Below are positions 51,126 through 58,810 of a stretch of 64,000 nt of DNA, in pieces. How positions within the stretch are numbered: the first letter of the stretch is position 1; every line of letters starts with the position of its first letter. The position numbers and the translations under genes are program-made. A model generated the notes under the pieces. It had not been told where the DNA came from and searched no databases. It saw only the letters and a program-made list of their open reading frames with translations. Where the stretch lies: the NCBI RefSeq assembly GCF_000758305.1, contig NZ_CP009458.1, positions 4,216,001 to 4,280,000 on the forward strand. Direction: 5' to 3'. The DNA comes from Cedecea neteri. GTDB taxonomy: Bacteria > Pseudomonadota > Gammaproteobacteria > Enterobacterales > Enterobacteriaceae.

Positions 51126-53008
51126 TGTTTCGTTCCTTTGGCATCATCCAGGGTAGTCAGGACCGAATCGCGGGACAGCAGCGTCGGCAGCACTTTTCCT
51201 TCCGGCAGGCCTGGGCCATAAATTTGGTTGAACGGCACGGCGACCTGGCCGCGGCTTCTTAAAAAGTCAGTGATTTGCTGGGATGGCAGCGTCCAGTCAC
51301 CTCGCAGGGCAACCACATCCGGCGCCTGCAGCGCAGCCTGCACGTCCTCTTTGTTGAGCACGTTGTATTTGTTGGCTTTGCAGGTAATACACCAGTCGGC
51401 GGTGACATCGATAAAAACGCGCTTATGCTGCGCCAGGGCGTCCTGAATCGCCTGCTCGCTGAGCGGCTGCCAGGCGATGTTTTCCTGTGCAGGCTTGCTA
51501 GCCGAAACGCCGAAATGCACCAACAGCAGGCTTGCCAGCCAGATAGCCGAACCTAACATCAGCAGGCCAAGCACGCGACGCAGCCAGGTCATCCACTTTC
51601 CAGGGCGAGGCAATCGCATCGCAAGGCCGGGACGAAGCGCAATCAACAGCCACGGCAGACTCATCCCCAGCCCTAAGGCCAGGAACAGCCCCCATAGCAC
51701 CGGGTAAGAAGCCGTGAGCGCGACCGCCACCGCCGTGCCGAGGAAAGGTGCGCTGCACGGCGTCGCCAGCAGCGTGGCAAAAGCACCCTGCCAGAAATGT
51801 CCGGCCATGCCATTGCCACCCTGCGTTGCCAGGCGAGTGTTCATATTGGAAGAAAGCCGGAATTCAAACAGCCCAAACAGGTTAGCGCTGAACACCAGCA
51901 TCACCAGCGCCATAAAGCCGATAAACCACGGGTTCTGGAACTGAATGCCCCAGCCCAGCGCCTGATTTGTCAGCCGCAGCACGGTCATCAGCAGCGCCAG
52001 CACCATAAAGGAAGCAATAATTCCCGCGACCGAGGCTAAAAACTGACGCCGCACCAGGCCCCGATCTTTTTGCTGCACCAGCAGAATCGAGCCCAGCTTC
52101 ATCCCCAGCACCGGGAGTACGCACGGCATCAGGTTAAGGATCAGGCCGCCCACCAGCGCCATCAGAACTACCTGCCAAAGCGGGAAGGCATCATTTCCTC
52201 CTGCCACGGCAGGCGCGGAACCAATGGTGAGCGTGTTTTGCTGAGCAATGCCGTTGTCGGCAAGCACCAGGGTGACCGATTTCCCACGCAGATCTGGCGC
52301 TCCCTCGCCCCAACTGTCGCTGACCGGCACCGTGGCCTGCAGTGAGTCGCCGTCAATATGGAAGGTTGGTTTACCAAGATCGGCCTCTTCCGGCGGATCC
52401 AGATAAAGGCCAGGGTTCGTCCAACCTCCGGCACGCACGGCGCTGATCACCAGACTTCCCTGGCGATAGCCTGCTTTAAGCGAGTCAGTCAATCCGCTTT
52501 CAACCGGCACCTGACCCATCGCCTGAGCGAAATCATGGGCAAACTGGGTATCTGCCGCAGAAGGCGTGATGCTAAAGGAATAATCGGTCAGCAGGCAGAC
52601 GTTGCTGCAGGTAGACAGCGTCAGCACGCCACGGATTGTTTCCGGCACCGGGCCGTGAAACACCATCGGAATGGTGACCCGATCGTGATAGCCCTGGGTC
52701 GTGATCCCGGCGACGTCAAAGCGCGCAGGCGTCGGCCAGAACCACTCCACTTTTGGCATATCACCCTGCCAGGCAATGGCTGGTGCTACGCCGCCTTCCC
52801 CAGGGGAGCGCCAGTAGGTTTTCCACCCTTTTTCGAGCTTCACGTCCAGTAAAAGACGCGTGTCGTTGTTGCCTGAGGTGTCCGCGCGCAGCCTGACGCT
52901 GGCGTGATCGTTATCCGGCGATTGTAGCCAGCCAGACTCTGCCGCCCAGGACACAGGCAGCCATAGCATGAACAGGCACAGCAGCGCCTGCCTGAAGCGA
53001 ATAAACAT
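51122..53008 (-). CDS. scsB: Transmembrane thiol reductant carrier ScsB
   Basis: A 628-residue DsbD-like protein. N-terminal periplasmic domain with STCSNVCLLTDYSF redox Cys, a central eight-helix domain carrying LMPCVLPVLG and TPCSAPFLGTA, and a C-terminal thioredoxin domain with DWCITCK. Signal peptide about 1-22. It moves electrons from cytoplasmic thioredoxin to ScsC and ScsD. Confidence 0.92.
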   Translation of the reverse strand: MFIRFRQALLCLFMLWLPVSWAAESGWLQSPDNDHASVRLRADTSGNNDTRLLLDVKLEKGWKTYWRSPGEGGVAPAIAWQGDMPKVEWFWPTPARFDVAGITTQGYHDRVTIPMVFHGPVPETIRGVLTLSTCSNVCLLTDYSFSITPSAADTQFAHDFAQAMGQVPVESGLTDSLKAGYRQGSLVISAVRAGGWTNPGLYLDPPEEADLGKPTFHIDGDSLQATVPVSDSWGEGAPDLRGKSVTLVLADNGIAQQNTLTIGSAPAVAGGNDAFPLWQVVLMALVGGLILNLMPCVLPVLGMKLGSILLVQQKDRGLVRRQFLASVAGIIASFMVLALLMTVLRLTNQALGWGIQFQNPWFIGFMALVMLVFSANLFGLFEFRLSSNMNTRLATQGGNGMAGHFWQGAFATLLATPCSAPFLGTAVAVALTASYPVLWGLFLALGLGMSLPWLLIALRPGLAMRLPRPGKWMTWLRRVLGLLMLGSAIWLASLLLVHFGVSASKPAQENIAWQPLSEQAIQDALAQHKRVFIDVTADWCITCKANKYNVLNKEDVQAALQAPDVVALRGDWTLPSQQITDFLRSRGQVAVPFNQIYGPGLPEGKVLPTLLSRDSVLTTLDDAKGTKQ

Positions 53009-53056
53009 GTTTTTTCTCCATAAATGATTAACTAACTGTGGGTCACAGCCGGTCTG

Positions 53057-53422
53057 TCATTCACGGAAGACGCAGAAACGAAGATGTACCCTGAGGGTAG
53101 GTGGAGAAGTGGCTCTTGGCGGAGAGAACGGCATCCGCGTGGCACGCACGGGCGCCAGCAAAGAAAGCAGCAGGCAAAGTGCGAACAACGCCCCGTCAAA
53201 CAAAACTGGCGGCACGCTCAATAACGATTTGGCGCTAAGTTCGCACGGTGTAACCGGCGAGTCACCGTCCGCCTGCGGGTTATCGACCTGAGCAGCAACG
53301 GCGCTGGCCGCGGTTTCCATCTGCAACGCGTGCAGGCCCGCCATGCGCTGTGCGGTACAAACCAGTACCACAACACATGCCAGGCAAAGAAACCAAATCC
53401 CTATCCGCCGCTGTTTTATCAT
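53057..53422 (-). CDS. scsA: Copper-sensitivity suppressor ScsA
   Basis: A 121-residue membrane protein with an N-terminal hydrophobic segment (about 8-24), a short periplasmic part with Cys in VTPCELSAKSLLSVPP, a second segment (about 73-90) and a basic tail. The role in copper tolerance is known only from genetics in Salmonella. First gene of scsABCD; 48 bp precede scsB. Confidence 0.8.
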   Translation of the reverse strand: MIKQRRIGIWFLCLACVVVLVCTAQRMAGLHALQMETAASAVAAQVDNPQADGDSPVTPCELSAKSLLSVPPVLFDGALFALCLLLSLLAPVRATRMPFSPPRATSPPTLRVHLRFCVFRE

Positions 53423-53465
53423 CAGGCCCTCACTGTTTAACCCGGCTTATCTTAGCGGCTGGCGT

Positions 53466-53480
53466 AAGATTGGCAATCTT
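53466..53480 (-). promoter_or_regulatory. Inverted repeat at scsA promoter
   Basis: AAGATTG-C-CAATCTT is a perfect seven-base dyad. On the minus strand it overlaps a candidate -35 TTGCCA, which is followed after 16 bp by TAAGAT as a -10. The position suggests an operator for a repressor or copper/stress sensor; the regulator is unknown. Confidence 0.45.
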
Positions 53481-53613
53481 TGTGCTGTAAAGTTATGTCT
53501 GAGCATGACTTCTGGCGAAGTTTGCTTGTTTTATCAGCAAACGATATAAAAGGTGCCTGTGAGCCTTTGACAAGCCTGTGTGGCCTCGCTAATATGCGCC
53601 CCGTTCACACGAT

Positions 53614-53689
53614 TCCTCTGTAGTTCAGTCGGTAGAACGGCGGACTGTTAATCCGTATGTCACTGGTTCGAGTCCAGTCAGAGGAGCCA
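53614..53689 (+). tRNA. asnV: tRNA-Asn(GUU), copy 2
   Basis: Identical in all 76 bases to the copy at 30136, including the encoded CCA. The asnV symbol follows synteny with nac and is tentative. Confidence 0.95.
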
Positions 53690-53698
53690 TATTTAAGA

Positions 53699-53731
53699 AG
53701 CCCGCTTAAGGAAACTTAAGCGGGCTTTTTG
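53699..53731 (+). terminator. Terminator of tRNA-Asn copy 2
   Basis: Perfect stem AGCCCGCTTAAG/CTTAAGCGGGCT with loop GAAA and T5. Differs from copy 1 by one base that restores full pairing. Confidence 0.88.
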
Positions 53732-54246
53732 CTTTTGATTTTTCACGCAGTTTTCACCGCCTCACAAAATTCACTTTTCCTCTGTATCGACGGTTCACTT
53801 TTTTAATTAGTCGGCTACTATTTCGTTATGCCGTACGCTTTTCGCGCAACACCCCCTGCCCTGCAATAAAATATTTTTCCCGTACGATGGCCGTTATGTG
53901 AGTAAATTTTCTCGGAGAATTGCGGTATATTGCAGGGAAATGCATTGAACGAGTAGCGTTCTTAAGAGATATAAAAGAAAAGCCCCCGCAAATGCAGGGG
54001 CTTAAGTTTCTTTATTTTTATTTTTTGTAATGTAAAATTACAAGTGCTTACAATCTTGTGCATCGGGAAATCGGTGTACTAGATAATAATCTGTGAACAT
54101 TTCCCTTGGTGTTGCTCAGGTCTTTGACCGCCTGACCCGCTTGCGTGTTGGCGCGGCCGGTCAGGATTTTTTTAAGTTTAGAGAAGGCCTTAGCCAAAAA
54201 AAAGCTGTCTTTAAGTACAGGGGACCTCCACATACAGGGATACGCG
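53732..54246. other. Gap between tRNA-Asn and luxI
   Basis: About 515 bp. Holds a terminator-like hairpin at 53981-54002 (AGCCCC..GGGGCT, T-rich tails on both strands), an inverted repeat TTGTAA-N7-TTACAA at 54025-54043, and a minus-strand stretch near 54120-54175 that reads LKKILTGRANTQAGQAVKDL, which looks like a decayed coding remnant ending before the hairpin. The luxI promoter must lie in this stretch; I could not find a clear lux box. Confidence 0.4.
53981..54002. terminator. Terminator-like hairpin upstream of luxI
   Basis: AGCCCC(C)GCA/TGC(A)GGGGCT stem with loop AA/AT and T-rich sequence on either side (TTTTCTTTT on the minus strand). It would end a minus-strand transcript that no longer has a clear gene. 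Confidence 0.55.
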
Positions 54247-54882
54247 ATGTGTTCTTCAATTGAATTTTTTATAAGTAATCATAATGATTTACATCCCGGT
54301 CTCGCCCGGGAATTGTATGCGTTACGCAAAAAAACATTTCACGAACGGCTCGAATGGAAGGTGGAATGTGAAGATAATCAGGAAAGAGATCAATTCGATA
54401 ACGCAAATACAACTTATTTAATGGGCATGTTGGAAGGTAAATTATTTTGCGGCGCACGCTTTATTGATGCCAAACATCCGACCATGACAGATGAAATATT
54501 TTATCAATATTTTAATAACATTAGTTTACCAAAAGATATTCCATGCTGTGAGATCACCCGATTATTCCTCGACAAAGATCGTCGTGATGAAGGTAATTTA
54601 CGCACCCTGCCCGCCAGTAAAGCATTATTTCTGGCGCTGATTATGTATTGCATGAAAAATAGCTATCCCGGTATGCACGCGGTAACCAGTCGGGGGATGT
54701 ACGCCATTTTCCGTCAGGCCAACTGGAAAGTTGATGTACTGCAGAAAGGGCTCTCAGAAAAGGGCGAGGCGGTTTATTATATTTACATGCCTGCTAATCA
54801 ACAGGTTATAGAAGACATTATTAATAAAGATAAAAACAGCGAATGGCTGCGTGAGACGCTTACCCAGCTCAATAACCTTTAG
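54247..54882 (+). CDS. Acyl-homoserine-lactone synthase, LuxI family
   Basis: A 211-residue AHL synthase starting MCSSIEFFIS with AGGGA six to seven bases upstream. It joins acyl-ACP and S-adenosylmethionine into the quorum signal. Conserved residues are present: Arg, Phe and Trp in ALRKKTFHERLEWKV, Asp in DQFDN, Arg in GARF, and Glu/Arg in CCEITRLFLD. The acyl chain length cannot be told by eye. It is convergent with a luxR gene (nine bases between stops), the arrangement seen in esaI/esaR and related plant-associated enterics. Confidence 0.92.
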   Translation: MCSSIEFFISNHNDLHPGLARELYALRKKTFHERLEWKVECEDNQERDQFDNANTTYLMGMLEGKLFCGARFIDAKHPTMTDEIFYQYFNNISLPKDIPCCEITRLFLDKDRRDEGNLRTLPASKALFLALIMYCMKNSYPGMHAVTSRGMYAIFRQANWKVDVLQKGLSEKGEAVYYIYMPANQQVIEDIINKDKNSEWLRETLTQLNNL

Positions 54883-54891
54883 TCTCGTCGG

Positions 54892-55596
54892 TCAGGCACC
54901 CAGATCCAACAACCTGAGTTCGATACTTAATTTAACCGCGTGACGGGCATTGTTAACGCCAAGCTTTTTCATGGCATTGCCCATATGGAATTTCACCGTC
55001 CGCTCGGTAATGGACAAGATAGTCGCAATCTCGGCATAAGTTTTTCCGGTATAGACCCATTGCAAAATTTGTTGCTCACGCGGTGACAAGAAAACATTCT
55101 TTTTCTGCCGAATATCGCTGTATAAATTCAGCATCTTTTGGTGCAGCTTGATAAAGAAGGCGATCACTGCCTCACGATTTTCAATAAGATTTACATCTGA
55201 AGGCTGATGGCTAATCAGCGAAAGCACCGCAAGATTGTTCACGTAGTCGTGGAGTGGATAAGTATGCCCTTGCACAATATTGTGCTGCGAACCTTCATCA
55301 AAAATACGCTTCAGCGTATACCCGGAAGAGACCATCATCCCGCTGTCCCATGAAAAATCCTCCAGGCTGCTGAGAGACCGGACAATGACTGGGTCAATAA
55401 ATTGATATTTATTATCGAGATAAATGTTAAACCATTGCGGATTATTATTAATAATACGCATTTGGGAAGGATCTTTCTTATTCATCACAGCATACGCGTA
55501 GGTCGTATGTTTGTAATCCAGAATAAATTCATCAAGTTCGCGCTGAATTAATGAATTTACTTTGCTGTCATTATAATACGTGTCCTTCACAACCAT
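54892..55596 (-). CDS. Quorum-sensing regulator, LuxR family
   Basis: A 234-residue regulator with an N-terminal AHL-binding domain (QWFNIYLDNKYQFIDPVIVR, containing the conserved Trp, Tyr, Asp and Pro) and a C-terminal HTH (LSPREQQILQWVYTGKTYAE, then RTVKFHMGNAMKKL). The tail-to-tail position with luxI is typical of EsaR/ExpR-type regulators, several of which bind DNA without AHL and release it when AHL is bound. Which mode applies is not shown by sequence. Confidence 0.9.
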   Translation of the reverse strand: MVVKDTYYNDSKVNSLIQRELDEFILDYKHTTYAYAVMNKKDPSQMRIINNNPQWFNIYLDNKYQFIDPVIVRSLSSLEDFSWDSGMMVSSGYTLKRIFDEGSQHNIVQGHTYPLHDYVNNLAVLSLISHQPSDVNLIENREAVIAFFIKLHQKMLNLYSDIRQKKNVFLSPREQQILQWVYTGKTYAEIATILSITERTVKFHMGNAMKKLGVNNARHAVKLSIELRLLDLGA

Positions 55597-55680
55597 CGCC
55601 GTCCGTAGAATTAAGAGAGCAAAGTATAGATCATTTCCCTACGCTTGCCACACCTCAATGCCACCGATTTGATGAATAAA

Positions 55681-55710
55681 CGCAGGAATGGCCTAATGCC
55701 CATTCCTGCG
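55681..55710 (-). terminator. Terminator after nitroreductase gene
   Basis: Perfect ten-base stem CGCAGGAATG/CATTCCTGCG followed by TTTATTC on the minus strand, 38 bases past the nfsB-like stop. Confidence 0.8.
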
Positions 55711-55747
55711 TCAGCCAATAAAAGTTAAATCAAGTTATTATCACGCC

Positions 55748-56401
55748 TTAGATTTCGGTCAGGATCTGGCTGAAATCGAGGCGTGATTTTGGCAGTCCAG
55801 CGTTAAAGTCCTCCACGCTGCGGTAGCCCAGCGCCACCATCACCACGCTAGTCAGGCCTTTCTCACGCAGGCCAAACTCCTCGTCCAGCGCGGCGGCGTC
55901 AAAGCCTTCAATCGGCACGGCATCAATGTTCAGGGTGGAAACGCCCAGCAGCAGCGTGCCGAGGTTGAGATAAACCTGCTTCTCCATCCAGTGCTGCGCA
56001 TCTTTAAGGTCAAAACGGTGTTTATTGGCATAGAAAGAACGACCTTTGTGCTGCCCCTCTTTGGCCTGTTCGGTAGCAAAGCGCCCATCTGCCTGCTCTT
56101 TTTGCAGCAATGTTTGCAGGTGTGCATCGTCATAAACCGTTTTGGCGCAGAACACCACGACATGTGAAGCATTCAGTACTTTAGGCTCGTTTGCCGCGTA
56201 AGGCCCGGTAGTCGCTTTCGCAATACGCGCCTTGCCTTCATCACTGCTAACCAGCAAGAAATGCCACGGCTGTGAGTTGGTGCTCGACGGGCTCAGGCGC
56301 AGCAGATTTTTGATTTTATCCACGTCTTCGGCAGCAATTTTTTTAGTCGCATCAAAAGCTTTCGTGGCATAACGCCGGGAGGCAGCATCAACAATGTTCA
56401 T
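55748..56401 (-). CDS. nfsB: NfsB-family oxygen-insensitive nitroreductase
   Basis: A 217-residue FMN enzyme, the same size as E. coli NfsB and alike throughout (RYATKAFDATKKI, LRLSPSSTNSQPWHFLLVSS, VFCAKT, AVPIEGFDAAALDEEFGLRE). It reduces nitroaromatics and quinones with NAD(P)H by two electrons. A second nfsB-like paralogue rather than the core copy is possible, given the operon with a quinone reductase and an ABM monooxygenase. Confidence 0.85.
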   Translation of the reverse strand: MNIVDAASRRYATKAFDATKKIAAEDVDKIKNLLRLSPSSTNSQPWHFLLVSSDEGKARIAKATTGPYAANEPKVLNASHVVVFCAKTVYDDAHLQTLLQKEQADGRFATEQAKEGQHKGRSFYANKHRFDLKDAQHWMEKQVYLNLGTLLLGVSTLNIDAVPIEGFDAAALDEEFGLREKGLTSVVMVALGYRSVEDFNAGLPKSRLDFSQILTEI

Positions 56402-56463
56402 TATTTTTCCTGAATGAGTCTTTGTATTTTGCAGCGACCAGCCTGGCCACTGCGCGTAAAAAG

Positions 56464-56769
56464 TTAAACGGTAACTTCGTCCAGCGGTACCAGCTTCAGC
56501 GGTTCCGCCAGCAGCGCGTCCATCTGTTTTACAAATGCCTGGAAGTGAGGCAGAGAATTATGCACGTCGAGTGCCTGCTGCCCCCGCCACGACTCACGAA
56601 CGTAAAACGTATCCGGCTCTTGTTGAAGCTGGAACAGCGTATAGTCGAGGCAGCCAGGCTCAAGGCGGCTCGGCGCAACCAGCGCTTTCAGTGCGGCTTT
56701 GAGGTTATCCTGCTGGCCGGCTTTCGCCTTCAGCATGGCAATAATCGTCAGAGTTTCTGTTGCTGCCAT
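56464..56769 (-). CDS. ABM-domain putative quinol monooxygenase
   Basis: A 101-residue antibiotic-biosynthesis-monooxygenase fold protein starting MAATETLTIIAMLKAKAGQQ. EPGCLDYTLFQLQQEP and FYVRESWRGQQALDVHNSLP are the family motifs (as in YgiN). It probably acts on quinols and works with the neighbouring reductases. Starts one base after the stop of the preceding gene. Confidence 0.82.
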   Translation of the reverse strand: MAATETLTIIAMLKAKAGQQDNLKAALKALVAPSRLEPGCLDYTLFQLQQEPDTFYVRESWRGQQALDVHNSLPHFQAFVKQMDALLAEPLKLVPLDEVTV

Positions 56770-56770
56770 A

Positions 56771-57778
56771 TCAGAACCCCTCCAGCACAATTTTGCCCAC
56801 CGCACGCCCGGTTTCCAGCAGCGCATGGGCACGGCGAAGGTTATCCGCGTTAATTGTGCCATAGTGTTCACCGAGCGTAGTTCTTAATACGCCCTGGTCG
56901 ATAAGCGTAGCCACGCGCGTCAGCAGGTTGTGCTGCTCAATAATATCGCTGGTGACGAACATCGAGCGGGTGAACATAAACTCCCAGTGCAGCGAAATAC
57001 TTTTGGCCTTCAGCGCGCGAACGTCCAGCGCTGTCGGGTCATCAATCAGCGCAAATTTCCCCTGCGGGATGAGCGCCTCAATCAGCTGGGCATAATGTTG
57101 TTCAGTATTGGTCAGGCTGGCAACGTGCGTAACGTGTTTCACGCCAATGCGCTGCAATTCTTCCGTCAGCGGTTTACTGTGGTCGATGACGTGGTGGGCA
57201 CCGAGTTCGCTCACCCATTTTTGACTTTCAGGGCGAGAGGCGGTGCCAATCACGGTGGCTTTCGTCAGCCTGCGGGCAAGCTGCGTCAGAATTGATCCCA
57301 CACCACCGGCAGCGCCCACAATCAGCAGCACTGCATCTTCGCTGCCGTTTTCCTTAATACCCAGGCGATCGAAAAGCATTTCCCACGCGGTGATCGCCGT
57401 CAGCGGTAATGCGGCAGCAGCGGCATTTTCCACGGACTGAGGTTTGAGTGCCGCAATGCGCTCGTCCACCAGTTGAAACTCACTGTTGCTGCCCGGGCGG
57501 GTCAGAGACCCGGCATACCACACGGCATCGCCGGGCTTGAACAGCGTGACGGCTTCACCCACTTCCACAACGGTCCCAACAGCATCCCAGCCCAGCACAC
57601 GAGGCGCGTCGCCGCTAAAGCCACTGCGAACTTTGGTATCAACGGGGTTGACGGAAATGGCGTTCACCGCCACCAGAATGTCGCGCCCCTGAGCAACGGG
57701 TTTCGGCAGCGTGATGTCCTGCAACGCATCAATATTGCTGCCGTCTTTTGCGGCGCGGGTAATAGCAATAGCTTTCAT
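56771..57778 (-). CDS. Zinc-type alcohol dehydrogenase-like quinone oxidoreductase
   Basis: A 335-residue medium-chain reductase of the QOR/Zta1 type: GroES-like N-terminal domain (ISVNPVDTKVRSG, VLGWDAVGTVVEVG) and Rossmann motif GAAGGVGSILTQLARRL near residue 155. It lacks the zinc-binding GHE motif, so it is zinc-independent and likely reduces quinones or enones with NADPH. First gene of a three-gene operon, divergent from a LysR regulator 111 bp away. Confidence 0.83.
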   Translation of the reverse strand: MKAIAITRAAKDGSNIDALQDITLPKPVAQGRDILVAVNAISVNPVDTKVRSGFSGDAPRVLGWDAVGTVVEVGEAVTLFKPGDAVWYAGSLTRPGSNSEFQLVDERIAALKPQSVENAAAAALPLTAITAWEMLFDRLGIKENGSEDAVLLIVGAAGGVGSILTQLARRLTKATVIGTASRPESQKWVSELGAHHVIDHSKPLTEELQRIGVKHVTHVASLTNTEQHYAQLIEALIPQGKFALIDDPTALDVRALKAKSISLHWEFMFTRSMFVTSDIIEQHNLLTRVATLIDQGVLRTTLGEHYGTINADNLRRAHALLETGRAVGKIVLEGF

Positions 57779-57889
57779 AGCAGCTCCAATAAGGTAATAG
57801 GTTCATCAATTGAGTAAAATCATGGTACAAGGAGCGCGGCAGGTGAAAAACCGGCGTCAGGAAACAACACTTATACTCGGAGAGTGAAA

Positions 57890-58810
57890 ATGCTCAGGCT
57901 GGAAGACCTTGCGCTGTTTGTCAGGGCGGCGGCGTTAAACAGTTTTAGCGATACCGCCAGGGAAGCCGGCCTGCAGCCGGCCCAGGTCAGCACCGCCATT
58001 AAGCGCCTGGAGCAGAATCTTAATATTCGTCTGTTCGCCCGCTCAACGCGCAGCCTGCGCCTGACCCCCGAAGGCGAAGCCTGGCTGCCTTACGCCCAGC
58101 AGGTGCTGCAGACACTGGATGCCGGGTATGAACAGATCCAGCCCCCCAGCGATGAAGTACGCGGCACGTTACAAATCGCCGTCCCTTCCGATCTTGGGCG
58201 CAATCTCCTGTTGGATGTTTTTCAGCAATTTCGCAGTACTTACCCGGCGTTAAGCCTGAAACTTCTGTTTTCCGATCGAATCACCGATGTGTTTAAAGAT
58301 CCGGTGGATGTGGCTTTTCGCTACGGCAACAATGATGACGCGTCGTATATCGCCCTGCCCGTCGCGCCAGAAAACCGCCGCGTGCTGGTCGCTTCTCCAG
58401 CTTACCTGGCGCGCTATGGCGAACCTGAAACCCTTGCCGATCTGGCCCAACACAATGCGCTGACGTTTGTACTTCGCGGGCGGGTGCACAATAGCTGGTC
58501 GTTCAGCCTGCGTGGCAAAATGCAGCAGGTGGCGGTGAAAGGTTCGATGATGAGCGATGATGCGGAAGTCATTCACCGGCTGGCGGTAAAAGGGGAAGGC
58601 ATTACCTACAAATCCTGGCTGGATGTCAGCGAAGATGTGCAGGCAGGCCGCTTAAAGCTGCTGCTGCCGCAGTATGAAGGGGACAGTATTCCGCTGAATC
58701 TGATTTGCCCGCACCGTAAACAGCTGTCTACCACGGTGCGGCTGCTACATGAAGCGGTCAAGGCGCGCTGCGAAAACGCGATGCGCACCCTGCCCGCTAT
58801 CGAAGCTTAA
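57890..58810 (+). CDS. LysR-family regulator
   Basis: A 306-residue regulator. The ATG at 57890 is preferred over a GTG at 57884 because GGAGAG stands at the right distance. HTH residues 2-60 (RLEDLALFVRAAALNSFSDT, QPAQVSTAIKRLEQNL), and a substrate-binding domain from about 88. Divergent from the quinone reductase operon, which it most likely controls. Its stop overlaps the convergent chemoreceptor gene by 4 bp. Confidence 0.85.
   Translation: MLRLEDLALFVRAAALNSFSDTAREAGLQPAQVSTAIKRLEQNLNIRLFARSTRSLRLTPEGEAWLPYAQQVLQTLDAGYEQIQPPSDEVRGTLQIAVPSDLGRNLLLDVFQQFRSTYPALSLKLLFSDRITDVFKDPVDVAFRYGNNDDASYIALPVAPENRRVLVASPAYLARYGEPETLADLAQHNALTFVLRGRVHNSWSFSLRGKMQQVAVKGSMMSDDAEVIHRLAVKGEGITYKSWLDVSEDVQAGRLKLLLPQYEGDSIPLNLICPHRKQLSTTVRLLHEAVKARCENAMRTLPAIEA

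Noticed and set aside
30136..53689. Genomic island bounded by the two tRNA-Asn genes
   Set aside because: Content between them (cbl, nac, thi, scs) is largely core-like and no integrase or attachment-core duplication beyond the tRNA itself was seen.
54200..54246. GTACAGGGGACCT upstream of luxI as a lux/esa box
   Set aside because: Only one half resembles the consensus; the dyad is not convincing.
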